A stretch of DNA of 64,000 nucleotides from TMED109 sp002171375 (lineage in GTDB: Bacteria > Pseudomonadota > Alphaproteobacteria > TMED109), in NCBI GenBank assembly GCA_965657505.1, contig CBFHON010000001.1, forward strand, positions 317,837-381,836. Reading direction: 5' to 3'. Below, in pieces: positions 26,460 through 35,265 of this stretch; positions within the stretch are counted from its first letter, which is position 1; the number at the start of each line of letters is the position of its first letter. A program made the position numbers and the translations under genes. The notes beneath the pieces are model-generated. The model saw nothing but the letters and a program-made list of their open reading frames with translations. It searched no databases and was not told the DNA's origin.

Positions 26460-27094
26460 ATTGCATTTTCTAATAAGCAAGTCTCAAATATTTTTTTGAA
26501 TACTTCACTCTCTTGAGCACCAGATATAGCATAATTATTATTTATAATAAAAAAAGGAACTCCTGAAACACCTTTAGATCTAGAATTTTCATCTGATGTT
26601 TGAATTATATTTCTTAAATCTTTTCTATTCTTAAATAAGTCCTCATTAAAATCTTTAATATTATTTGATATAGCTATATTGGTTAATTCACTTAAATTTC
26701 CAATATTTTTACCTTTAATAAAAAAAGCATCAAATAATGATTCAGCTATTTCATTTTGCAAATTTTGTTCTTTACTAAGTTCAATTAACATATGGGAATA
26801 AAAAGAATTAGGCATAATAAACATTTCATTAAAGTTAAAAGAAATATTAGAAGAAGAACCAGCTTGTTTTATTTGCTCATAGATACTATCTGCTCTTTCT
26901 TTTCCTCCAAATTTTGTAGAAAGATATAATTCTCTATTTATCCCTTCAATTGGCATATTTGGATTTAATTGGAAAGCATGCCAATTAATTTCAAACTCTT
27001 GACCTTTGTAATCTTCGATAGCTTTATCTAGTCTTTTCTTTCCAATATAACACCAAGGACAGACTGTATCAGATACTATATCTATTTTTATCAT
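26456..27094 (-). CDS. DsbA-family (FrnE-like) thiol oxidoreductase
   Basis: A 212-residue DsbA-like protein with the active-site CPWC (C12 and C15) in VSDTVCPWCYIGKKR and the cis-proline block VSGVPFFIIN near residue 180. The pattern FELNPNMPIEG-like WHAFQLNPNMPIEG places it with FrnE and 2-hydroxychromene-2-carboxylate isomerase relatives. No signal peptide is present, so it is cytoplasmic, unlike true DsbA. It lies alone, convergent with mfd. The substrate is unknown. Confidence 0.85.
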   Translation of the reverse strand: MIKIDIVSDTVCPWCYIGKKRLDKAIEDYKGQEFEINWHAFQLNPNMPIEGINRELYLSTKFGGKERADSIYEQIKQAGSSSNISFNFNEMFIMPNSFYSHMLIELSKEQNLQNEIAESLFDAFFIKGKNIGNLSELTNIAISNNIKDFNEDLFKNRKDLRNIIQTSDENSRSKGVSGVPFFIINNNYAISGAQESEVFKKIFETCLLENAI

Positions 27095-27169
27095 TTTTGA
27101 CCTTAAAATTTATATTACATATAGTATGTAATTATTATATTAAATGAAAAAAAAATAAAGGATAAAAAT

Positions 27170-27949
27170 ATGCATGATTTAGCTATTTTAGAAAAAATAA
27201 AGCTTAATAATAAAACAGCTATGATTACTGGTGCGTCAAGAGGATTAGGAAGAAGGTTTAGTTCTGTATTAAGTAATATGGGAGCTAATGTGGTACTAGC
27301 AGCTAGAAATAAAGATAAATTATTAGAAACACAAGAAATTATTAAGCAATCTAATGGAGAGTGCTATATTGTCGATATGGATGTAAATTCTGAAGATTCA
27401 ATTAATAATGCATTTAATAAAGCAGAAAAAAAATATGGAGAAGTATCTATTTTAATAAATAATGCTGGAATAGCAATTTCTAAATCATCACTTAAAACTT
27501 CAATTGAAGATTGGGATAATGTAATGAATACAAATTTAAGAGGTGTTTTTGCTTGTTCTAAAGTTTTTGCAAATAGATTAGTAGCTAAACAAAAAGCTGG
27601 TAAAATTGTAAATATATCATCAATTGCAGCAGAGATTGTTTTAGGAGAATACTTATCTTCTTATTGTGCTTCTAAGGCAGCGGTAAGTCATTTAACTAGA
27701 ACTTTAGCTTTCGAATATGCTAAATACAATATCCAGGTAAATGCAATTGCACCAGGTTATATTTTAACTGACCTTAATAAAAATTTCTTTGATACTAATG
27801 AAGGAAAAGAAATGATAGAAACTATACCTCAAAAAAGATTAGGTAAACCAGAAGAGCTTGATGGAGCCTTATTATTATTATGCTCTGAATTAGGTTCATT
27901 TATGACTGGAAGTGTTATTAGAGTAGATGGTGGGCATGTTATTGGTTAA
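27170..27949 (+). CDS. Short-chain dehydrogenase/reductase (classical SDR)
   Basis: A 259-residue NAD(P)-dependent SDR. The cofactor motif is TGASRGLGRRF, with NNAG at about residues 97-100, the catalytic serine in NISSIAA and the YxxxK pair in SSYCASKAAV. The C-terminal end FMTGSVIRVDGGHVIG is standard. AAARNK at the end of strand 2 suggests NADPH preference. It stands alone, and its stop interleaves with that of the histidine kinase on the other strand. The family is too broad for a substrate call. Confidence 0.85.
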   Translation: MHDLAILEKIKLNNKTAMITGASRGLGRRFSSVLSNMGANVVLAARNKDKLLETQEIIKQSNGECYIVDMDVNSEDSINNAFNKAEKKYGEVSILINNAGIAISKSSLKTSIEDWDNVMNTNLRGVFACSKVFANRLVAKQKAGKIVNISSIAAEIVLGEYLSSYCASKAAVSHLTRTLAFEYAKYNIQVNAIAPGYILTDLNKNFFDTNEGKEMIETIPQKRLGKPEELDGALLLLCSELGSFMTGSVIRVDGGHVIG

Positions 27950-29310
27950 GTTTTTTTAAACATAATGCTTACAATAAGGCCTGGTTTATTATCAGATAGT
28001 GAAATTGGTGCTTCATGAAGTTTTAAGATAGCTTTAACCATACTTAATCCAAGACCATTACCTGTGGTTTGTCTATGTTTTTCTAATCTGACAAATCGGT
28101 CAAATACTCTATTAAAATCTTTTTCATCAATACCTTCTCCATTATCTCTAAATTCAATGTAGATTGAATTATTCTCCATAAATAAGTTTATTTCTATAAA
28201 ACTATTTTTATCATTTTTTGAATATTTAATGGCGTTATCAATAATATTTGTAAAGCACTGTGTTAATAATATTTTATTTCCAAATAACTTTAGATTACTT
28301 TGAATATTATTTTTTAAAATAATCTTTTTTTCTTCTATAACTGGTTTATAAATCTCAATAATAGAATTCATTAAGGAAGATATTTTTATTAATTTGAAGT
28401 CATGCTTTTTCTCGCTTTCAAAGCCAGCTATGTCAAGCAGCGCGTTAAATATTTTGATAAGATTATCAGCCTCAATAATTGCTTGAGATATATATTGTAT
28501 ACTATTTTTATTTTTCACCTTTAAAGAAAGTAATTCTAAATTAGACTTTAATTTTGTTAAAGGTTTTTTCAAATCATGAGCAATATTGCCAGAAATATTT
28601 TTAGAATTTTCAACTAATTCATCTATTCTCTCTAACATTCTATTAACGTTAGTTGCAATTTGTTTATACTCGTTGTTGATTCTTTTATTATTAATTCTAC
28701 CATTCAAATCGTTATCAGTAATATTTTGAATTGCATTATTTAAAATATTAACCTTTGTTAAGCTATATCTACCTAAGAATATACTTCCAAATATACCAGA
28801 GAATAATATAAAAATAATAGTGAATATCATAAGATTAGTTAATGCTTTTGAAATTAAGTATTCTGGCTGAATATCTCTTCCAACTAAAAGCTTAGTTCCA
28901 TTCTTAAATTCAATAATTCTTGCTCTACTATTATGAGTAATAATTTCTGAGCCAAGGGAACGACTTATTTCAAAATTAATAAAGCCATCATTCCCAATTT
29001 TTTCCTCTGGCCATGAATTAAGATTACCAGCTATTTTTTCATTAAAAGAATCTGTTGCAATATAAATTGCTGTATTTTGGTTTTTTGACCTTTGATTTAT
29101 AGTTAAATATAGTTGTTGAGGTCCATATTTTAAATAAGTTTTAACTAAATATTCGTATTCTATATTTATAACTCTATTATTTTCTTTTTTCATTACTTTG
29201 TATGTAAATTCATATACTGAAATAGATAATACAATAATGACAAATATAAAAAACAGTGAAAAAATTAATACTGTTTTAGCAGTTAAGGCTTTAAAATAAC
29301 TCAAAAACAT
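27946..29310 (-). CDS. Sensor histidine kinase of an OmpR-type two-component system
   Basis: A 454-residue membrane kinase. Transmembrane helices lie at about residues 12-33 and 158-180, flanking a periplasmic sensor region of about 120 residues. A HAMP linker (about 181-232) leads to the HisKA helix with His245 in NIAHDLKKPLTKL, followed by the ATPase domain with N box (NIIDNAIKYS), G1 (FRDNGEGID) and G2 (TGNGLGLSM). The regulator gene lies 2 bases upstream in the same operon. The architecture resembles QseC/TctE-type kinases; the signal is unknown. Confidence 0.93.
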   Translation of the reverse strand: MFLSYFKALTAKTVLIFSLFFIFVIIVLSISVYEFTYKVMKKENNRVINIEYEYLVKTYLKYGPQQLYLTINQRSKNQNTAIYIATDSFNEKIAGNLNSWPEEKIGNDGFINFEISRSLGSEIITHNSRARIIEFKNGTKLLVGRDIQPEYLISKALTNLMIFTIIFILFSGIFGSIFLGRYSLTKVNILNNAIQNITDNDLNGRINNKRINNEYKQIATNVNRMLERIDELVENSKNISGNIAHDLKKPLTKLKSNLELLSLKVKNKNSIQYISQAIIEADNLIKIFNALLDIAGFESEKKHDFKLIKISSLMNSIIEIYKPVIEEKKIILKNNIQSNLKLFGNKILLTQCFTNIIDNAIKYSKNDKNSFIEINLFMENNSIYIEFRDNGEGIDEKDFNRVFDRFVRLEKHRQTTGNGLGLSMVKAILKLHEAPISLSDNKPGLIVSIMFKKT

Positions 29311-29312
29311 TT

Positions 29313-29993
29313 TTAAGTTTTATTATATTGGATGCTATAACCTGCACCCCTGATGGTTTGAACTAATTGTACTTTATGCCCTTTATCAATTTTTTTTCTT
29401 AGCCTACTTATATGTACATCTATTATATTAGTTTGTGGGTCAAAGTGTAAGTCCCATACTTTTTCAAGAAGCATAGTTCTAGTAATAACTTCATTCGAAT
29501 TTTCCATTAAAACTTCTAATAGTTTATATTCTTGAGGTTGTAAATTAATCAATATAGAATTTCTTGTAACTTTTCTGCTTTTTTTATTTAAGACTAAATC
29601 ATATGCTTTTAAAACATCAATATCACTTTTTGGGTTTTGTCTTCTATTTAATGCTTCAATTCTTGCAATTAGTTCTGAAAATGAGAAGGGTTTTGTTAAA
29701 TAATCATCTCCACCAGCTTTTAGTCCTTTTACTTTATCGTCTACTTCACCTAAAGCCGATAAAAATAAAACTGGAGTAGTAATTTTATTATTTCTTAATT
29801 TAGTTACTATGGTTAATCCATCTATTTCAGGAAGCATTCTATCTAATATTATAACATCATGCTCAGCTAAATAAGCTGCATCTAATCCTTCATTACCATT
29901 AGAAAATGCATCGACTATATGACCAAATTCTTTAAGTCCTTTTTTAATAAAGGATAATGTAGATAAATCATCTTCAACTAGTAATATTTTCAT
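29313..29993 (-). CDS. OmpR/PhoB-family response regulator
   Basis: A 226-residue regulator with a receiver domain (residues 1-115; acidic pocket D8-D9, phosphoacceptor D51 in IILDRMLP, Lys in TKPFSF) and a winged-helix DNA-binding domain (about 130-224) ending in DVHISRLRKKID and VQTIRGAGYSI. It is the first gene of a two-gene operon with the kinase. A TAACCCAG...CTGGGTTA dyad lies about 50-80 bases upstream of its start and is a candidate autoregulatory site. Confidence 0.94.
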   Translation of the reverse strand: MKILLVEDDLSTLSFIKKGLKEFGHIVDAFSNGNEGLDAAYLAEHDVIILDRMLPEIDGLTIVTKLRNNKITTPVLFLSALGEVDDKVKGLKAGGDDYLTKPFSFSELIARIEALNRRQNPKSDIDVLKAYDLVLNKKSRKVTRNSILINLQPQEYKLLEVLMENSNEVITRTMLLEKVWDLHFDPQTNIIDVHISRLRKKIDKGHKVQLVQTIRGAGYSIQYNKT

Positions 29994-30044
29994 AATAGAC
30001 TTCTTAATTAAATGATTTTGAATTTTAATCTAACATTTTATAAA

Positions 30045-30074
30045 TAACCCAGCAACAGGAGACAAACTGGGTTA
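30045..30074. promoter_or_regulatory. Inverted repeat between the two-component operon and acyl-CoA dehydrogenase genes
   Basis: TAACCCAG (30045-30052) and CTGGGTTA (30067-30074) form an 8-bp inverted repeat with a 14-base spacer. It stands out as GC-rich in an AT-rich 218-base divergent intergenic region, so an operator is more likely than a terminator. The binding protein is unknown; the neighbouring OmpR-type regulator is the obvious candidate. Confidence 0.45.
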
Positions 30075-30211
30075 ATTATAAAATTTATAAAAGAACTTTA
30101 TGTATAATATAAAGACACTACATAATTTATAGTTGCAGGATGATTGCTAAAATATTAAAAATTGTTAATAATTCATTATTAATTTTAAAAAATCTAGGAA
30201 TGGAGTTTCTT

Positions 30212-31408
30212 ATGAATCTAAAATTTAGCCAAGAAGATATAAAGTTTAAAGAAGAAGTTAAAGATTTTATTATGCAAAATTTAGATAAGAATACACAAAA
30301 GAAAATTAATAATGGACATCATTTAAGTAAAGATGATTTAGTTAATTGGCAAAAGAAATTATTTGAAAAAGGTTGGATGGCTCCAAATTGGCCAGAGGAG
30401 TATGGAGGTACAGGATGGAGTATTACTCAAAGATATATATTTGATGAAGAATGTGGGGCAGCAGCAGCTCCTTCAGCTTTACCATTTGGAGTAACTATGG
30501 TGGCCCCAGTTATAATTAAGTTTGGAACTAAAGAGCAAAAAGCAAAATATCTTCCAAGAATTCTTTCTAGTGAGGATTGGTGGTGCCAGGGTTATTCAGA
30601 GCCTGGTTCCGGTTCTGATCTGGCTTCTTTATCTACTAAGGCTGAGGAAATTGATGGAAGTTATATTATAAACGGTACAAAAACTTGGACTACATTAGCA
30701 CAGCATGCTGATATGATGTTTATTTTGGTTAGAACAAATTCAGATTGTAAGCCTCAAGAAGGTATTTCATTTATGCTTTTAGATATGAAATCTCCAGGTG
30801 TATCTGTTAAACCTATTATAACACTTGATGGAGGGCATGAAGTAAATATGGTTTATCTTGAAAATGTTAGAGTTCCTAAAGAAAATTTAATTTATGAAGA
30901 AAATAAAGGTTGGACAGTAGCTAAATATCTATTAGGTCATGAAAGAACATCTATTGCTGCCGTATCTAGATCGAAAAAAGCTCTGTCAAAAGTAAGAGAA
31001 ATAGCAAAACTTAATATTAATGGAGATTCTAATTTAACTGATGATTCAAGATTTATGGATAAGGTAACTAAATGTGATGTTAGACTTCAAGCATTAGAAT
31101 ATGCAGAGTTAAAAAGTATTTCTGATGATGTTAAAGGAATTCCTCCTGGACCTGAAGCTAGTATGCTAAAAATAAGAGGTTCTGAGATACAGCAGGAAAT
31201 AACAGAATTGGTATTAGAAGCTAGTGGCTATTATGCAAACCCTTACCAACCAAATATAATGGATATTGGTAACAATGAACCTCTAATTGGTCCTGAATGG
31301 TCTTCTGCTGCTGCACCAAAATACTTTAATACGAGAAAAACAACTATTTATGGTGGTTCTAACGAAATACAAAAGAATATTTTAGCTAAAATGGTTTTAG
31401 AACTATAA
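30212..31408 (+). CDS. Acyl-CoA dehydrogenase
   Basis: A 398-residue flavin-dependent acyl-CoA dehydrogenase. EPGSGSDLASLSTKAE forms the FAD/substrate contact and WTTLAQHADMMFILVRT follows; the C-terminal RKTTIYGGSNEIQKNILAKMVL is the family end motif. It resembles the large-subunit type of paired dehydrogenases (PimC/FadE-like). I chose the ATG at 30212 because GGAG lies seven bases upstream and the protein then begins MNLKFSQEDIKF, as relatives do; an in-frame ATG at 30140 would add 24 atypical residues. A second dehydrogenase follows after 11 bases, suggesting a heteromeric enzyme for an unusual acyl-CoA. Confidence 0.92.
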   Translation: MNLKFSQEDIKFKEEVKDFIMQNLDKNTQKKINNGHHLSKDDLVNWQKKLFEKGWMAPNWPEEYGGTGWSITQRYIFDEECGAAAAPSALPFGVTMVAPVIIKFGTKEQKAKYLPRILSSEDWWCQGYSEPGSGSDLASLSTKAEEIDGSYIINGTKTWTTLAQHADMMFILVRTNSDCKPQEGISFMLLDMKSPGVSVKPIITLDGGHEVNMVYLENVRVPKENLIYEENKGWTVAKYLLGHERTSIAAVSRSKKALSKVREIAKLNINGDSNLTDDSRFMDKVTKCDVRLQALEYAELKSISDDVKGIPPGPEASMLKIRGSEIQQEITELVLEASGYYANPYQPNIMDIGNNEPLIGPEWSSAAAPKYFNTRKTTIYGGSNEIQKNILAKMVLEL

Positions 31409-31419
31409 GGAGTAAGTAA

Positions 31420-32547
31420 GTGGATTTATCTTTAAACCAAGATCAGGAACTAATAAAGGGTTCAGTAGAAAAGTTTATTATTGAAACTTATGATAGTGAA
31501 AGTAGAAGAAAAACTATTAAAAATAATCTAGGTTCAGATGATAATATTTGGAAGCAATTTGCAGAATTAGGTTGGTTAGGCTTGCCTTTTTCAGAAAAAG
31601 ATGGAGGCTTTAATGGAGATCTAATGGATCTTAATATTATAATGGAGTCCTTTGGTAGGGGATTAGTTGTTGAACCTTACATATCTACTGTAATTTTATC
31701 TGGTTCAATTTTATCTTTTTGCCCAGATAGTGCTATTAGAAATAAGATTATTAATAATATAATAAATGGAGTTAATAAAGTTTCCTTCGCTTATGCTGAA
31801 CCTAATTCTAGGTATAATTTAAATGATGTAAGTACGATTGCGAAATTAGAAGATAAACAATGGGTATTAAATGGACATAAATCTGTAGTTTTTGGAGCCG
31901 GACAGTCAAACTATATTATAATTTCTGCTAGAACAAGCGGAAATAGATACGATGAATCTGGAATATCTTTATTTATTGTTGAAAGTAATAATCCAGGTCT
32001 AGAAATACAAGATTATCCAACAGTAGATGGTTTTAAAGCAGCAGAGGTTAAGCTTAATGATTTAAAAATTTCTGCAGATAGCTTAATTAGTAAAGAAAAT
32101 GAAGCTTATAAAATTATGAAGATGTCTAGAGATAAAACATTAGTTGCAGTAGCAGCTGAAGCATCAGGTATAATGTCTAAAATGTACGAGATGACTTTAG
32201 AATATATAAAAACTAGAAAACAGTTTGGTGTAGCAATAGGAAAATTTCAAGCTATTCAGCATAGAACTGTTGAAATGTTAATCCTAAGTGATGAAATGAA
32301 GTCTTTAGCTTCTATGGCGGCTTTGAAAGCTAATGATAGTTCCGAAGGAAATAAGTCAATTTATGCATCTAAAATTCACATAGGTATTGGAGGAAGAAAA
32401 CTAGCTCAAGAGGCTATTCAGTTGCATGGTGGTATGGGAGTAACTGAAGAAATGGAAATTGGGCAATATTTTAAAAGACTTACTATGCTCGATACATTTT
32501 TGGGTAATTCTGATTATTATTTAGGTGCTTATTCTAAAATAAGTTAA
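31420..32547 (+). CDS. Acyl-CoA dehydrogenase, second subunit-type
   Basis: A 375-residue acyl-CoA dehydrogenase homologue. AYAEPNSRYNLNDV replaces the usual EPxxGSD flavin loop, while TRKQFGVAIGKFQAIQHR and the C-terminal AIQLHGGMGVTEE are well kept. This pattern fits the partner in two-gene acyl-CoA dehydrogenases such as PimD-like proteins, where one chain has a modified active site. Start GTG at 31420 is preceded by AGGAG. Co-transcribed with the upstream dehydrogenase and perhaps with the small membrane protein downstream. Confidence 0.9.
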   Translation: MDLSLNQDQELIKGSVEKFIIETYDSESRRKTIKNNLGSDDNIWKQFAELGWLGLPFSEKDGGFNGDLMDLNIIMESFGRGLVVEPYISTVILSGSILSFCPDSAIRNKIINNIINGVNKVSFAYAEPNSRYNLNDVSTIAKLEDKQWVLNGHKSVVFGAGQSNYIIISARTSGNRYDESGISLFIVESNNPGLEIQDYPTVDGFKAAEVKLNDLKISADSLISKENEAYKIMKMSRDKTLVAVAAEASGIMSKMYEMTLEYIKTRKQFGVAIGKFQAIQHRTVEMLILSDEMKSLASMAALKANDSSEGNKSIYASKIHIGIGGRKLAQEAIQLHGGMGVTEEMEIGQYFKRLTMLDTFLGNSDYYLGAYSKIS

Positions 32548-32558
32548 TATTTAAATAC

Positions 32559-32831
32559 ATGTCATTTAATAACAGAAATAATTTTTATTCCTTTCCATTG
32601 ACCAGAAATATTGGTTGTGTTGGCTTTTTAATAGGTACTATTGTTATATCTGCTATTTTATTTCTAGGTTTTTTTGTTGGTATATTTATTTTAGGAATAT
32701 TTGCTATATTTTATATATATAAAATTATTAAAAATAAATTTAGTAATAACGATAATTTAAAAGAAAATACTGATAATTTTACTGATGCTGAATATATAGA
32801 CATTTCTGATGATGAAGATAAAAAATTATAA
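32559..32831 (+). CDS. Small membrane protein of unknown function
   Basis: A 90-residue protein. Residues about 18-58 form one long or two short hydrophobic helices rich in Gly, Ile and Phe (GCVGFLIGTIVISAILFLGF), followed by a lysine stop-transfer segment and a strongly acidic cytoplasmic tail (DAEYIDISDDEDKK). It begins 11 bases after the dehydrogenase pair on the same strand. I do not recognise a family. Confidence 0.6.
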   Translation: MSFNNRNNFYSFPLTRNIGCVGFLIGTIVISAILFLGFFVGIFILGIFAIFYIYKIIKNKFSNNDNLKENTDNFTDAEYIDISDDEDKKL

Positions 32832-32834
32832 AGA

Positions 32835-33866
32835 CTATAGTATTTTTTTAATATTATTTTTAATTGCTCCTAATTGAATAACTTTATTATAATTTTCATT
32901 TAAAAATTTATTTTTTCCATTAATAACAATATAATGTGAACTTAAATCTGGAAATATTTTACTAATGATATTGATGCTTCGGCCGTATAAAAATCTATCA
33001 ATATTATTTATATTATCTTTATTTGTAAGGGATATTTTATAAGAAAAACCTTTATTAATAAATGTAAGTCTATGCATTTCATCTAGTAATATTATATCTG
33101 TTTTATTTTCAAAATTACAAATGAGCATTATTGGAAAGGTATAATTATGTGCAATTAAGACTTTGATCATATTTAATGAATGTATAATGTAGTTATCTTC
33201 GACTATGAATAAAAGAGGTTTATTATTCGGTAATATAGTATTATTTTCTTCATAAGGACCTTTTATAGATAATGTCTCTCCTTGTATTAAGGATTTTTTA
33301 AAATAGCTATTGGCTTTAGCATTTTTATTTATATTTAATAGGATATTAATTACACCATTATATTTATTCTCTTGTTCTAAAGAATTTATAATAGGATATT
33401 TATCATTGTTTTCTAAGCCTGGTATTAATATTTTTATATAATTATTGTTTTTTTTGTCATAATTGAACCTTTTAGGAACAGAAATACTTAGTTCAATAAT
33501 AGACTTATTAATATATTTAATACTTAGAATTTCTGAAACTAATTCTCTTACTTTATTTAATTTAGGATTTTTAGGAAGAGGAGATAATAATTCAAGAATA
33601 ACCTCTCTTGACAACCCATTAGATTGGCAGAGGAGAACGATATTATTTTCTTTTTCGCTATCATTTAAAATATGATTAACTTTATTATTCTTATTAATTT
33701 CACCACTAACAACTTTAGCTTTACATGTTCCACAAATCCCAGACTTACAACTGTAAGCTAATTTAATATTTTTATCTAATGATGCATCTATGATATTTTT
33801 ATTATTTTGAATTTCATAATTTAAATTATATTTTGGAATTTTTATATTAGTTAATTTATTTGACAT
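32835..33866 (-). CDS. Ferredoxin-type [2Fe-2S] protein fused to a degenerate FNR-like reductase
   Basis: A 343-residue protein. Residues 1-90 form a plant-type ferredoxin with C40, C45, C48 and C80. The remainder has the length and order of a ferredoxin-NAD(P) reductase, as in phenol hydroxylase or CDP-glucoseen reductases, but key motifs are altered: KYPIIN (156-161) stands where RxYS binds FAD, GPYEE (203-207) is kept in part, and LLFIVEDNYIIHSL (218-231) replaces the GGTGxAP nucleotide loop. Flavin may therefore be bound weakly, and NAD(P)H perhaps not at all. It lies 1 base downstream of a redoxin gene on the same strand. Electron partner unknown. Confidence 0.65.
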   Translation of the reverse strand: MSNKLTNIKIPKYNLNYEIQNNKNIIDASLDKNIKLAYSCKSGICGTCKAKVVSGEINKNNKVNHILNDSEKENNIVLLCQSNGLSREVILELLSPLPKNPKLNKVRELVSEILSIKYINKSIIELSISVPKRFNYDKKNNNYIKILIPGLENNDKYPIINSLEQENKYNGVINILLNINKNAKANSYFKKSLIQGETLSIKGPYEENNTILPNNKPLLFIVEDNYIIHSLNMIKVLIAHNYTFPIMLICNFENKTDIILLDEMHRLTFINKGFSYKISLTNKDNINNIDRFLYGRSINIISKIFPDLSSHYIVINGKNKFLNENYNKVIQLGAIKNNIKKIL

Positions 33867-33867
33867 T

Positions 33868-34398
33868 TTATTTCCATTTGATGGAGCATCCTATACTAGG
33901 ATTATTAAAGGGAATATCCTTTTTATTTGCTATAGAAAGCATTGATGAAAATAACTCTCTATCATTTTTATTTTTTGGATTATTTATTCTACCTCTATAT
34001 TTTAATACTAAATTCTCATCAAAACCAAAAAAATCTGGAGTACAGACTGCATTATATGATTTTGCAATATTTTGCTCTTCATCATATAGATAAGGAATAT
34101 TAAACTTATTTGATTTTGAAAATAAAATCATATTCTCAAAACTATCTTCTGGGTATGTATTTACATCATTTGGCATAATAGCAACTGAAGATATACCGTA
34201 TTTTCTTAATTCATTAGTCTCTTTTACTAGGTCATATATTATTTCTTTAACATAAGGACAGTGATTACATATAAAGCAAATTAATGTTGCTTTAGATCCT
34301 TTTATAGAATTTAAAGTATAATATTTTTTATCAACTCCAAGAAGTTTAAAGTCTTTCGCGACAAAACTAGAATTAATTTTTTGAGATTGAGTTAACAT
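33868..34398 (-). CDS. Thioredoxin-like redoxin family protein
   Basis: A 176-residue AhpC/TSA-like thioredoxin-fold protein with the active-site block FICNHCPYVKEII; C44 and C47 form a CxxC and C41 lies just before. This NHCPYV type is a distinct redoxin group found in many bacteria, usually annotated only as thioredoxin family protein. No signal peptide is visible, so it is cytoplasmic. It forms an operon with the ferredoxin/FNR-like gene directly downstream, which may feed it electrons or be a shared partner (inference). Confidence 0.82.
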   Translation of the reverse strand: MLTQSQKINSSFVAKDFKLLGVDKKYYTLNSIKGSKATLICFICNHCPYVKEIIYDLVKETNELRKYGISSVAIMPNDVNTYPEDSFENMILFSKSNKFNIPYLYDEEQNIAKSYNAVCTPDFFGFDENLVLKYRGRINNPKNKNDRELFSSMLSIANKKDIPFNNPSIGCSIKWK

Positions 34399-34456
34399 AA
34401 TTTATAAATATGCCTTATAAATTTAATAATTAATATTATTAAATATCATTATATAC

Positions 34457-34485
34457 TTGAAACTATTGTGAAGTGATACTATTTA
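34457..34485 (+). promoter_or_regulatory. Probable promoter of the Gld-like ABC operon
   Basis: TTGAAA (34457-34462) and TATTTA (34480-34485) are spaced by 17 bases and lie about 37 bases before the GldA-like start at 34522, which has an AAGGGGAAGG ribosome-binding site. Confidence 0.5.
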
Positions 34486-34521
34486 TGTGCAATAAATTTT
34501 GTAAGGGGAAGGTTCAACTAT

Positions 34522-35265
34522 ATGTCTGTATTGATAGAAGTTGATAAATTAACTAAAAGCTTTGGTCCATTTATAGCAGTGGATAATATAAGCTTTTCAT
34601 TAAATAGGGGAGAAGTTCTCGGTTTTCTTGGGCCTAATGGTGCAGGTAAGACAACTACTATGAGAATGATAACTGGTTTTCTATCACCTACCGAAGGAAC
34701 TATTAAAGTATGTAATAATGATGTTGCTAAATATCCTCTACAAATAAAAGAAAAGATAGGGTATGTTCCAGAAGGCGCCCCTTTATACGGTGAAATGACA
34801 GTATTAAATTTTTTAAAATTTATAGCCGATGTTAGAAAAATACCTAGTAGTAAATTAGATATGGCAATAGAAAATGCTGTTAAAAAATTAGGCTTAGAGT
34901 TGGTTTTATATCAGCAATTAGAAACCCTTTCAAAGGGCTACAAAAGAAGAGTTGGTTTATCTCAAGCAATAATCCATGATCCAGATATATTAATACTTGA
35001 TGAACCTACAGATGGTCTAGATCCTAATCAAAAACATGAAGTTAGAAAGCTAATTAAAGAGATGGCTTCAACTAAGGCTATTATAATTTCAACTCATATT
35101 TTGGAAGAAGTAGATGCTGTGTGTACGAGAGCTATGATAATAGCCCAAGGAAGAATGATAATTGATAAATCACCAAAAGAATTACTTAAGGGTTCACCAA
35201 AGGGTTCAACGTTAGATGATGTTTTTAGAACTCTAACTATAGGTAATCCTGGAGAAATAAAATAA
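34522..35265 (+). CDS. ABC transporter ATPase, GldA-like
   Basis: A 247-residue ABC ATPase with Walker A GPNGAGKTTT (residues 38-47), signature LSKGYKRRVGLSQA, Walker B ILILDEPTDGLDP and the switch histidine in ISTHIL. It is closest to the GldA/CcmA-type ATPases that drive ABC-2 permeases. Its stop overlaps the permease start by 1 base. In flavobacteria the GldA-GldF-GldG complex supports gliding; in other phyla similar modules occur without gliding and their task is unknown. Confidence 0.9.
   Translation: MSVLIEVDKLTKSFGPFIAVDNISFSLNRGEVLGFLGPNGAGKTTTMRMITGFLSPTEGTIKVCNNDVAKYPLQIKEKIGYVPEGAPLYGEMTVLNFLKFIADVRKIPSSKLDMAIENAVKKLGLELVLYQQLETLSKGYKRRVGLSQAIIHDPDILILDEPTDGLDPNQKHEVRKLIKEMASTKAIIISTHILEEVDAVCTRAMIIAQGRMIIDKSPKELLKGSPKGSTLDDVFRTLTIGNPGEIK

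Noticed and set aside
33860..34093. Plus-strand frame opposite the redoxin gene
   Set aside because: Antisense to the conserved CNHC redoxin; composition is that of a reversed coding strand.
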